A stretch of DNA of 46,492 bases from an uncultured Croceitalea sp. GTDB lineage: Bacteria > Bacteroidota > Bacteroidia > Flavobacteriales > Flavobacteriaceae. The notes beneath the pieces are model-generated. The model was given only the letters and a program-made list of their open reading frames with translations, was not told the DNA's origin and ran no database searches. Both the position numbers and the translations under genes were made by a program. Location of the stretch: assembly GCA_937926215.1 (NCBI GenBank), contig CALEYA010000046.1:1-46492 (forward strand), given 5' to 3'. Shown here in pieces: positions 19,428 to 28,355 of the stretch (positions are counted from its first letter, which is position 1; the number at the start of each line of letters is the position of its first letter).

Positions 19428-19462
19428 CGCTTGAATTTGTAATCAGGGTTTTTTTATTTTCA
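19428..19462 (+). repeat. 35-bp direct repeat copy A
   Basis: CGCTTGAATTTGTAATCAGGGTTTTTTTATTTTCA; 34/35 identical to 19527-19561. Confidence 0.85.
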
Positions 19463-19526
19463 AAGCGGAGCTTTGTAGGGAAAGACGAAGTCAATCCCTG
19501 AATAAACTAAGATTGATTTGAGCGTT

Positions 19527-19561
19527 CGCTTGAATTTGTAATCAGGGCTTTTTTATTTTCA
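19527..19561 (+). repeat. 35-bp direct repeat copy B
   Basis: CGCTTGAATTTGTAATCAGGGCTTTTTTATTTTCA. Confidence 0.85.
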
Positions 19562-19727
19562 GCACAAAGCGTTTTTTGGGAAAAAGGAGTATTCCAGTTA
19601 ATGTTCTTTTTTGGTATTCTTTTGTCTTCTAATCGGAGAATCAGAACTATTGCCAGTACCCGTTTACCTTTCCCTTAGTTACTTTGCCAGTTTTCATACG
19701 GTCTGGTGGCAATATAAGTATGCTTAC

Positions 19728-20753
19728 CTATGGCATAAACGAAGAATCCCTTACAATAAGATTCGTTTTTATGGCAACGGTACGGGTGGCAATATCCTCT
19801 TTTGGGTTTTCTATCTCATCGATCAGATAATCAACTGCGGTCTTGCCAATAAGGGCGCCGGGCTGATCTACGGTAGTAAGGCTTGGGTGTACTATGGTAG
19901 AATGTAAGGAATTGCTAAAGCCAACCACGGCAATTTCGCCGGGTATGGCCACTTTAAACTTATGCAACGCTTTGATAACCCCAATGGCGGCACTATCGGT
20001 AATAGCAAAGATAGCATCCGGTCGTTCCTTGAGGCTTAACAATACGTTGGCCAACATTTTACCTTTATCCAAGGAAATATCTTCAGTACTCAGAATAATT
20101 TTATCATCAACTGGAATATTATGGTCGCGCAAAGCCCTTAAATAACCTTCAAAACGTTTTTCAGAATTAAACGAACGCTCGGTCTCCTTAATGATGGCTA
20201 TTCTACTCCTTCCAAGATTTATCAAATGTTCAACAGCGTTGTAGGCTGCTTCTTCTTCATTGATTACAATTTGTGTACAGGGTATTTTGCTGGAGACCTT
20301 ATCAAAAAGTACAAGGGGAATGCGTTGGAGCATATCGAGTATGGTGTTAACCGACTTCGTTTTTCTGGCCAAGGCCATCAATATACCATCAACGCCAAAC
20401 TGCATCATGGTTTCCAACATCTTGCTTTGCTGTATTTCATCGTTTCTAGACTCGGAAATAATGACCCGGTACCCCAAATTTTCACTTTCTTCCAGAATGC
20501 CTTTAAGTATGGTAGTCGTAAAATAATGGGAAATATTGGGAACGATAACCCCTAATATATGGGTGCGGTGACTTCGAAAACCCTTGGCAAATAGATTTGG
20601 GGAATAGTGGAGTTTGGTGGCAAGCCGCTTTACCTTTTCCCGTGTGGCCGTGCTGATATCCGGGTGGTCGTTCAATGCTCTGGAAACAGTGGAAATTGAT
20701 AAATCCAGCTCTTTAGCAAGTGCTTTAAGGGTAACATTCGGCTTTTTGTTCAT
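19728..20753 (-). CDS. LacI/GalR-family transcriptional regulator
   Basis: MNKKPNVTLKALAKELDLSISTVSRALNDHPDISTATREKVKRLA HTH plus periplasmic-binding-like effector domain; start set to 20753 because the ORF extension to 20822 covers the operator. Confidence 0.95.
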   Translation of the reverse strand: MNKKPNVTLKALAKELDLSISTVSRALNDHPDISTATREKVKRLATKLHYSPNLFAKGFRSHRTHILGVIVPNISHYFTTTILKGILEESENLGYRVIISESRNDEIQQSKMLETMMQFGVDGILMALARKTKSVNTILDMLQRIPLVLFDKVSSKIPCTQIVINEEEAAYNAVEHLINLGRSRIAIIKETERSFNSEKRFEGYLRALRDHNIPVDDKIILSTEDISLDKGKMLANVLLSLKERPDAIFAITDSAAIGVIKALHKFKVAIPGEIAVVGFSNSLHSTIVHPSLTTVDQPGALIGKTAVDYLIDEIENPKEDIATRTVAIKTNLIVRDSSFMP

Positions 20754-20796
20754 ACCCGTAAATTTAGAATAAAATTGATTTCCGCAACAAAGTATC

Positions 20797-20820
20797 GCAA
20801 ACGTTTTCGCAAACGTTTGC
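20797..20820. promoter_or_regulatory. LacI-family operator(s) GCAAACGTTT-TC-GCAAACGTTTGC
   Basis: Perfect 12-bp palindrome GCAAACGTTTGC (20809-20820) preceded by a 10-nt match GCAAACGTTT (20797-20806), between divergent lacI-like and TBDT genes. Confidence 0.8.
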
Positions 20821-20937
20821 ATAGAGTATTCTTAAAAAAAAGGATGTTTTGATTGGATATTTGAAATATTTTAGATTCAAAATTAGAGATATCATATTCT
20901 AGTTGGATAAATAAATTAACAATTAACGAACTCAATT

Positions 20938-23604
20938 ATGAAAAATTTACTTTTTGCGGTTATGTCCCTGCTGCTTTTTGGCAACATAAACGCGCAAACC
21001 ACAATTACAGGTACCGTGGTAGATGAAGCCGGCCTTCCCGTCCTTGGGGCAAACATTCTTATCACTGGAAGTACAGAAGGGACTACTTCGGATTTTGACG
21101 GTAATTTTTCCCTCACGACCAATCTTACCGGGAGCCAAACGATTAGGGCATCTTTCATTGGTTTTACCCCAACGGAACAAACGGTGGATTTAAATGGCAG
21201 TGCCATCAACTTGGATTTTGCCCTTCAAGAGAGTGGGCAACAATTGGATGAGGTTGTCATTACCGCCTCCAGTACCTTTAGGTCACAGAAACAGGCACCT
21301 TTGTCCATTAGTTCCAAAAAGATAGCGGAAATAACCAAACTCTCCGCTAATAGTCAGGCGGATATCCTTAGGGATGTGCCGGGAATCACTGCAGAAGGTG
21401 GAGGCGGGGAAACCGCTACCAATTTATTTGTGCGGGGATTACCCTCAGGGGGACAATTTGTTTTTAATCCATTGCAATATGATGGTTTGCCTTTGACCAG
21501 TACTTTTGGTTTGAACTCTTCTGCCCATGATGTATATGCCAGACCGGATATCGGTTTTAAAGGCGTAGAATTCGTTAGGGGTGGTGCAGCGGTGCTTTAT
21601 GGCGCTGGTTCGGTTGCGGGTATCATCAACTACACCAGTAAGACCGGGGATACCAATCCTGGTAATATCATTAATCTTGAATGGGGCAGTCGTGGTAGAT
21701 TCAAAACCGATTTCTATTCCGGCGGACAATTAGGTGGCGAGGATTCCAATACCTTTTACGCGTTTACCGGCTTTGTACGTACGGATCAAGGTCCCATTGT
21801 AACCGATCTGGTGACACGCGGTGCCCAATTTAGGGGTAATATCAAAAAGCGTTTTGAAAATGGAACCTTTACACTTTCTGGGCAGTTCATCAATGATCGC
21901 GCGCAGTTTTTCCTCCCTCTTCCTTTGGAGGGCGGCAGTAGGGACCGTATTGCCGGTAATGACGGTGAGGCCGTTGAACAACTGCTGACGGGAGAATTGG
22001 AAGAGACTTCCTTTTTAACGCCCGGAGGCGTTTATGAAAGCCCTATCGAAGATGGCGTATTTACCAAAGGGGGCTATTTGCTAGCGGATTTCTTGTATAA
22101 CTTTAGTGATAATCTTAGGTTTAAGTCAAAAGTAAAATATGCGGATTACCAACACAGTTTTGCACTTTATGTTGGTGGTAATGGAAATTTTGGTAACCCC
22201 ATAACCTTATCCGACTACGTTGCGGAGATCGCTCCGGACAATACCGGTTTTGATGCTACGTACCAGAGTGGAAGTGGTGCGCAGATCAATGGCAGTGATC
22301 TTGTTGTAGAGAACTTGCATGTTGATAGAATACGTCCAACCACGGACTACTCCGGTGAAGCAAATCTTATCTACAGTTCCCTTAATGGAAACCATACTTA
22401 TACTTTGGGAACCTTCTTGTCCAGGACAGAAGCGGAGGATGTCAATTTTCAGTACCGGGTATTGTCGGAATTTAACAACGCTCCCAGACTGGTCAACCTT
22501 AGTTATACCAATGCGGTCGGGGAGAACGTCATCTACTCCCAAGGTGGGGTTTATAATAGGATTGGGCAGACTTCCAATAGATTTTTGTCCCAAAGTAGAA
22601 GAGCTTTTTATCTAACGGATGAAATGGTTTTTGATCGCTGGCGTTTTGATGTTGGGGTCCGTATTGAATCCACCGACGGGGTATTCAAGGATGGAGGCCT
22701 AGAAGAATCCACGGTTTATGACAATACGGAACTTACGGATGAGCTTAGAAACGTACGCTTTGCGGACGGTACTTTTAACACCGCCGAAATACGTGATACG
22801 GATTGGGCAGTATCGCTTGCAGGCTTATATGAACTAACGGAGACCACCAATCTTTACGCAAATTTCTCTAGAGGTTTCTTTTTTCCACAGCAACGTGGCT
22901 TTGTACCGGTACCCGGTATACGGGAATCCAATTATGAGGCAGAGACCATTATACAAGGGGAACTAGGGGCAAAATTTGGTAGTTCCAAATTTTCCGGTTC
23001 CGTGGCAGGCTATTTTGTAAATCTCAATGATCGTATTCGAATAGATCAAGCTATTGTGGGTGGTGATTTGGTAGACCAGGCCAGAAGCGAGCAAAGTACC
23101 CGTACCTTTGGTTTGGAAGCCACCTGGAACTATAGATTCTCCAAAGCATTCAACCTAAATGGTACCTTCACCTTTCAAGACCATCAAATTAGTACTAACG
23201 AGACTACCAACTTGATTACGTCCGAAGTTTCTACCATTAACGAGGGTAACGAAATTGGTAGGCAGCCCAATCTTTTAGGCACCATAGGCCTCAATTATGA
23301 TGACAACGATTTTGACGCCAACTTTACACTAAACCATACAGGGAGCAAGTTTACGGACGACTCCAATAATGTAGAGCTAGATGCAATAACCATTGCCAGA
23401 TTAGGGCTTGGGTATACCATTAGAACAGAAGATGTGAATTCCGTTAGACTAGGTTTTTCCATTTTCAATCTGTTCGATAGTGCTGGACTTACAGAGGGTA
23501 ACCCAAGAGCAGGTATCGCAGGCCAATCCGCTGATGGTGATTTCTTCTTTGGAAGACCCATTTTACCCAGAAGATTTTTCCTTACGGCAACATTTAATTT
23601 TTAA
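20938..23604 (+). CDS. TonB-dependent receptor with N-terminal carboxypeptidase-regulatory-like domain
   Basis: Signal peptide, ITGTVVDEAGLPVLGANILITGSTEGTTSDFDGNFSL, plug VFVRG-like motif, C-terminal F (RRFFLTATFNF). Confidence 0.93.
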   Translation: MKNLLFAVMSLLLFGNINAQTTITGTVVDEAGLPVLGANILITGSTEGTTSDFDGNFSLTTNLTGSQTIRASFIGFTPTEQTVDLNGSAINLDFALQESGQQLDEVVITASSTFRSQKQAPLSISSKKIAEITKLSANSQADILRDVPGITAEGGGGETATNLFVRGLPSGGQFVFNPLQYDGLPLTSTFGLNSSAHDVYARPDIGFKGVEFVRGGAAVLYGAGSVAGIINYTSKTGDTNPGNIINLEWGSRGRFKTDFYSGGQLGGEDSNTFYAFTGFVRTDQGPIVTDLVTRGAQFRGNIKKRFENGTFTLSGQFINDRAQFFLPLPLEGGSRDRIAGNDGEAVEQLLTGELEETSFLTPGGVYESPIEDGVFTKGGYLLADFLYNFSDNLRFKSKVKYADYQHSFALYVGGNGNFGNPITLSDYVAEIAPDNTGFDATYQSGSGAQINGSDLVVENLHVDRIRPTTDYSGEANLIYSSLNGNHTYTLGTFLSRTEAEDVNFQYRVLSEFNNAPRLVNLSYTNAVGENVIYSQGGVYNRIGQTSNRFLSQSRRAFYLTDEMVFDRWRFDVGVRIESTDGVFKDGGLEESTVYDNTELTDELRNVRFADGTFNTAEIRDTDWAVSLAGLYELTETTNLYANFSRGFFFPQQRGFVPVPGIRESNYEAETIIQGELGAKFGSSKFSGSVAGYFVNLNDRIRIDQAIVGGDLVDQARSEQSTRTFGLEATWNYRFSKAFNLNGTFTFQDHQISTNETTNLITSEVSTINEGNEIGRQPNLLGTIGLNYDDNDFDANFTLNHTGSKFTDDSNNVELDAITIARLGLGYTIRTEDVNSVRLGFSIFNLFDSAGLTEGNPRAGIAGQSADGDFFFGRPILPRRFFLTATFNF

Positions 23605-23644
23605 ATAGCTAAAAAAAAAGTTTAAGTTAGTTTTTTAGTTCAAG

Positions 23645-23675
23645 GATGCACCGGCCAATGCTTCGCCGGTGCATC
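23645..23675. other. Intercistronic hairpin between TBDT and glycoside hydrolase genes
   Basis: Perfect 11-bp stem GATGCACCGGC / GCCGGTGCATC; no long T-run. Confidence 0.8.
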
Positions 23676-23691
23676 TTAATATAATAGGTAT

Positions 23692-25017
23692 ATGACTGTA
23701 GAAAGCGCGGAATTAATAGATAGGGCCATAAAGATTTTGGACAACAATTTTCAGGACGGGGGATTTACGATTCCTAGTAAAGGCCTCTATCCGTTTCAAT
23801 GGAAATGGGATTCGGGTTTTATAGCCCTTGGCTTTGCCCACTATAATATGGATAAGGCAAAGAAGGAAATACGGACCCTTTTAAATGCCCAATGGGGAAA
23901 TGGTTTTATACCTCATATTGTTTTTCATAACGATAGTGACACCTATTTTCCGGGGCCGGATTTTCATCAATCCCACCTCCATCCTTTGGCATCAAAAGAG
24001 TACCGATCTACGGGAATGACCCAACCCCCTGTTTTTGGTTTTATCTTGGAACAGTTGCTTAGAATCGCTGAAGATAAAGACGATATTTTGCAATTTATTG
24101 GTAATCAAATAGATAAAATATATAAAAACCACGAGTATTTTTATACGAACAGGGATCTAAATGGTGATGGACTGGCCTATATCTACCACAATTGGGAATC
24201 TGGCACGGACAACTCCCCCTTATGGGATGATATCTGGCAGACGATGAATCCGCCCGAATATACTTTTGAAAGGCGGGATACTACCCATGTTGATGCTTCC
24301 CAAAGACCCTCTAACCGGGAATATGATCATTATTTGCATATCATAGAAATTGCCAAAACGTACAATTATGAGGATGCTAGAATTGCGGAACACTCGCCTT
24401 TTTTGGTGTTGGATCCCCTTTTTAACGCTATGCTCATCAAGTCCAATGAATCCTTAATAAATTTATATACCCTCTTGGGAAAGGGGCAAAAAGAGATCGA
24501 TCAGCTAAAAAAATGGCAAGCTTTAAGTATAGAAGGCCTGAACACCAAGTTGTACAATGAGGAATTGGGTGCTTATGTGCATTATGATTTACGTAATGAT
24601 AGGCAATTGCCGTATGTGTGCTCTTCATCCTTTGCCCCTTTGTTTTCAATGGCCCCCAGTAAGATTATTGCTAAGAGACTTGTGGAGACCATGATGGAAA
24701 AGTTTGGTGGGGAAGACCGGTATTTATGTGCCTCCTTTGATCCAACCCATGAGAGGTTCAATCCCAAAAAATATTGGAGGGGTCCGGTTTGGATAAACAT
24801 GAATTGGATCATCTACCAAGGACTTAAAAAACAAGGTTTTGACGAACTTGCCGCACGGATAAAGTCTGATTCCTTGGCACTTATTGAGCGCAATGGATTT
24901 TTTGAATATTTTGATGCCAGAAAAGAAAACCCAGATGGGGACATGAGCGGTTATGGCGGAAATAACTTTTCTTGGAGTGCCGCTTTGTTGATCGATTTTT
25001 TAAAGCAAAATGACTAA
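23692..25017 (+). CDS. GH63/MGH1-like glycoside hydrolase, candidate mannosylglycerate or glucosylglycerate hydrolase
   Basis: 441 aa single-domain (alpha/alpha)6-type enzyme: FQWKWDSGFIALG, HNWESGTDNSPLWDD, RGPVWINMNW, GGNNFSWSAALLID; genomic link to glycerate kinase. Confidence 0.75.
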   Translation: MTVESAELIDRAIKILDNNFQDGGFTIPSKGLYPFQWKWDSGFIALGFAHYNMDKAKKEIRTLLNAQWGNGFIPHIVFHNDSDTYFPGPDFHQSHLHPLASKEYRSTGMTQPPVFGFILEQLLRIAEDKDDILQFIGNQIDKIYKNHEYFYTNRDLNGDGLAYIYHNWESGTDNSPLWDDIWQTMNPPEYTFERRDTTHVDASQRPSNREYDHYLHIIEIAKTYNYEDARIAEHSPFLVLDPLFNAMLIKSNESLINLYTLLGKGQKEIDQLKKWQALSIEGLNTKLYNEELGAYVHYDLRNDRQLPYVCSSSFAPLFSMAPSKIIAKRLVETMMEKFGGEDRYLCASFDPTHERFNPKKYWRGPVWINMNWIIYQGLKKQGFDELAARIKSDSLALIERNGFFEYFDARKENPDGDMSGYGGNNFSWSAALLIDFLKQND

Positions 25018-25618
25018 TACGCCATGCATGTTCGATTTTGAAAAAGACTATGTGTTGGAGAATGATCGCGTAAGATTGGCGCCATTGGTCCACGATGACA
25101 TACGTAGGTTGAACATCATTGCCCAAGAAGATAATCTTTGGACGTATTTTTTAGGAAGCTCCAATGGAAAAGACAACTTTGAAGCTTATGTTAAGGATGC
25201 CCTGAGCTATCGAGAGCATAAGAAAGCGTACGCTTTTTCAATATTTGACAAACAGACGGACAATTACGTAGGCAGCACCCGTTTTTTTGATTTTGAGATA
25301 TCCCTCAATACCGTAAGACTGGGTTATAGTTGGATTGGCCGAAAGTCCAGGGGTACGGGAATCAATAGGAACAGTAAATTTTTAATGTTTGAATTTGCCT
25401 TTGAGCATATCGGCTTTGAAAGGATCGGTCTGGGCGCCCACGCAGAAAATACGGTAAGCATACAAGCCATGAAAAGCTTGGGATGTAAACAAGAAGGAAG
25501 CATAAGGAACCTTTTCCCGTCCATCCATTCCCAAGGTCGTTCGGATGCTGTTTTATTGGGTATGTTAAAAGAAGAATGGCTGCTTTTTGCCAAAGATGAA
25601 TTAAAAAATCGTTTATGA
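25010..25618 (+). CDS. GNAT-family N-acetyltransferase (RimJ/RimL-like)
   Basis: RVRLAPLVHDDIRRL..., GYSWIGRKSRGTGINRNSKFLMFEFAFEHIGFERIGLGAHAENTVSIQAMKSLGCKQEG. Confidence 0.88.
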   Translation: MTNTPCMFDFEKDYVLENDRVRLAPLVHDDIRRLNIIAQEDNLWTYFLGSSNGKDNFEAYVKDALSYREHKKAYAFSIFDKQTDNYVGSTRFFDFEISLNTVRLGYSWIGRKSRGTGINRNSKFLMFEFAFEHIGFERIGLGAHAENTVSIQAMKSLGCKQEGSIRNLFPSIHSQGRSDAVLLGMLKEEWLLFAKDELKNRL

Positions 25619-27219
25619 ATTATTTGGATTATATCATAATCATCGTATATCTCATTGGTTTTTTGGGCCTGGGGTATTTTTTTAAGGAGAATAAGACTTC
25701 TGGGGATTATTTCCTTGGAGGCAGGAGTATGGGCTGGTTTCCATTAAGTTTATCCACTATGGCAACGCAGTTGTCGGCCATTAGTTTTATTTCTGCCCCG
25801 GCATTTGTAGGTTTAAAACAAGGTGGGGGGTTACAATGGCTCACCTATGAATTTGGAGTGCCCCTAGCTATGGCTTTTTTGTTGATAGCCCTAATACCTA
25901 CCTTATATAAATCCGGGATAGTAAGCGTTTATGAATATTTGGAAAAGCGTTTTGATGCTTCCTCACGTTTATTGATAAGTTTTGTTTTTCAAATAAGCAG
26001 ATCGGTCGCTACTGGGGTCATGGTGTATACCATGGCGTTGATTCTGCAGGCAACGGTCGGGATTGATTTCTGGGTTTCCATTTTAATTATTGGGGTCATT
26101 ACCTTGGTCTATTCCTTTCAAGGGGGTATGAAAGCAGTAATCTGGGGGGATGTCGTACAGATGATCATACTGTTTATGGGGATTATTATATGCCTCATCT
26201 ACGGATTGAGTGAAATTGGCGGGTTTGAAAATTTCTTAACGCAAGTGGACAAAGAACGACTTACCGCTGTTGACTTTTCTAAATGGGGTTTTAGCAATGC
26301 GGACGGTACTGATGAATTTGGATTTTGGCCCATGGTCATTGGGGGGTTCTTTTTGTACGCTTCTTATTACGGTACGGACCAAACACAGTCCCAAAGGTTG
26401 CTTTCTGCGGATGGTATGCCAACTATTAAGAAGTTACTGTTGGCCAATGGCCTGTTCCGTTTTCCTTTGACGCTCACCTACTGCATTATGGGGTTGGTAT
26501 TGGGAACCTTATTGATGTCGGATATTGGCTTTCAAGAAGCTATGGATGTTACGTATAACGCTAATTTGGATTCCTTGGAAGGTAAAAAAGCGGATTTAAT
26601 GGTTCCTGTTTTTATTGTGCATTACCTCCCCAATGGCGTTATCGGTATTTTGATCGTGGCCATCATGTCCGCGGCCATGTCTTCTCTAAGTTCTACCGTC
26701 AACTCACTTTCCGCAGTTAGTATGGAAGATTTTGTAAAACGGTTCCGTCCGGAAATCAGCGACAAAAAATATGTGCAGAATTCCAGAATGCTATCACTTT
26801 TTTGGGGTCTGGTATGCCTGTCCCTCGCATTTTTTGCCGGAAGCATCGAAGGCACTGTGATTGAGGTCATCAATAAAATAAGCTCTGTGTTCTATGGTCC
26901 AATTTTGGCTGCCTTTATGCTCGCTATCCTTACGAAAAAAACACACGCCTTAGGTGCCAATGTAGGTATCGTGGTAGGTGTTTTGCTAAACATATACCTT
27001 TGGTTGTATGTTCCCCAAATATTTTGGTTTTGGTGGAACGCCATAGGCTGCTTGGTAACTATGATAGTCGCTATGGTGGTCAGCGCGCTTATCAAACAAA
27101 AGATAAATGATGGGATCGAGGTAGTCTACTATAAAGGGAAAAAAGAAATGCTGTTGTTGGGAAGTTTCTTTATAGTAATCGTTATCCTAAGTATCCTATT
27201 GCCAGAGCTGTTGAATTAG
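25615..27219 (+). CDS. Sodium:solute symporter (SSS family)
   Basis: Multi-TM; NKTSGDYFLGGRSMGWFPLSLSTMATQLSAISFISAPAFVG and later SSS signature region. Confidence 0.92.
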   Translation: MNYLDYIIIIVYLIGFLGLGYFFKENKTSGDYFLGGRSMGWFPLSLSTMATQLSAISFISAPAFVGLKQGGGLQWLTYEFGVPLAMAFLLIALIPTLYKSGIVSVYEYLEKRFDASSRLLISFVFQISRSVATGVMVYTMALILQATVGIDFWVSILIIGVITLVYSFQGGMKAVIWGDVVQMIILFMGIIICLIYGLSEIGGFENFLTQVDKERLTAVDFSKWGFSNADGTDEFGFWPMVIGGFFLYASYYGTDQTQSQRLLSADGMPTIKKLLLANGLFRFPLTLTYCIMGLVLGTLLMSDIGFQEAMDVTYNANLDSLEGKKADLMVPVFIVHYLPNGVIGILIVAIMSAAMSSLSSTVNSLSAVSMEDFVKRFRPEISDKKYVQNSRMLSLFWGLVCLSLAFFAGSIEGTVIEVINKISSVFYGPILAAFMLAILTKKTHALGANVGIVVGVLLNIYLWLYVPQIFWFWWNAIGCLVTMIVAMVVSALIKQKINDGIEVVYYKGKKEMLLLGSFFIVIVILSILLPELLN

Positions 27220-27230
27220 AAAACTGTAAA

Positions 27231-28355
27231 ATGAACTTTGTACTTGCCCCGGATAAGTTTAAAGGTTCCCTTACCGGGAGCCAGTTTTGCGATGCTGTGG
27301 CATTAGGGATCCAAAGGGCACTGCCCCAAGCGAACATCATTCGAAAACCCTTGGCAGATGGAGGGGACGGTACCCTTGAGGTCGTACAAAAGTATTTGGA
27401 TGCATCTACCGTGGAGGTTTCGGTTTCCGATCCCTTATTTCGACCGATTACGGCCACCTACCTATATGCCCAGGAAAAAAGGATTGCCTTTATAGAAATG
27501 TCCGAAGCTTCCGGGTATAAGCTGTTAAAAGAAAGCGAGCGGAATTGTTCGGTGACCACGTCCTTGGGAACGGGAACGCTTATTAAAGATGCCCTAAACC
27601 GCGGTGCAATACAGATCATACTTGGAATAGGGGGTAGCGCTACAAACGATGGTGGTATGGGGGTCGCGGTTGCCTTGGGCTATCAATTTTTAGATAAAGA
27701 CGGAAAGCAACTTTCCCCCATCGGGGAGAATTTGGAAAAAGTACATCGCATCCAAACAACACATGTAGATGCCAGATTGGCCAAAGCAAACGTTAAGGTT
27801 GCTTGTGATGTAAGTAATCCTTTTTATGGACCGGATGGCGCTGCTTTTGTTTATGCGCCGCAAAAAGGGGCCACCAAAACAGATGTAATGCATTTGGATA
27901 AAGGGTTAAAACACTTTGCCGGCATTGTGCAAAACTCATTTGAAACGGACGTACAAGAAATTCCCGGTGCCGGTGCCGCAGGGGGGCTAGGAGGCGGGGC
28001 CGTGGTTTTTCTTGGGGCGTCCTTAACATCAGGTATCGACTTCATAAAAGAGATCGCCAATTTTGATGCCGCAATAGGCCATGCGGATTGGATAATTACC
28101 GGGGAGGGAAAATTGGATGCGCAGACCTTATCCGGTAAAACCATTGCGGGTGTGGTGGCATCAGCAAAGAATCAAGATATTCCCGTGGCCGCACTATGCG
28201 GGTTGGTAGAAATTCCAAAAGAAGTGCTACAAGCTTCCGGAATCTTATATGCCGTTGGAGTTTCAGAAGGTATTACGGATATGGATATCGCCTATAGGGA
28301 TGCCACTAAAAACCTGGAGGAAGCGGCCTATCGTTTCGCCAAAACCCTCACTTAG
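27231..28355 (+). CDS. Glycerate kinase (type I, GarK/GlxK-like)
   Basis: MNFVLAPDKFKGSLTGSQFCDAVALGI, PLADGGDGTLEV, GIGGSATNDGGMG, GEGKLDAQTLSGK. Confidence 0.94.
   Translation: MNFVLAPDKFKGSLTGSQFCDAVALGIQRALPQANIIRKPLADGGDGTLEVVQKYLDASTVEVSVSDPLFRPITATYLYAQEKRIAFIEMSEASGYKLLKESERNCSVTTSLGTGTLIKDALNRGAIQIILGIGGSATNDGGMGVAVALGYQFLDKDGKQLSPIGENLEKVHRIQTTHVDARLAKANVKVACDVSNPFYGPDGAAFVYAPQKGATKTDVMHLDKGLKHFAGIVQNSFETDVQEIPGAGAAGGLGGGAVVFLGASLTSGIDFIKEIANFDAAIGHADWIITGEGKLDAQTLSGKTIAGVVASAKNQDIPVAALCGLVEIPKEVLQASGILYAVGVSEGITDMDIAYRDATKNLEEAAYRFAKTLT

Noticed and set aside
19428-19561. Repeats as a CRISPR array
   Set aside because: Only two copies, T-rich, and no cas genes in the window.
20226-20555. 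Plus-strand ORFs inside the LacI regulator
   Set aside because: Antisense to a clear regulator gene; no domain evidence.
28348-28355. 8-bp overlap of convergent glycerate kinase and ypdA-like genes as a special regulatory site
   Set aside because: Short convergent overlaps are common; no further structure seen.
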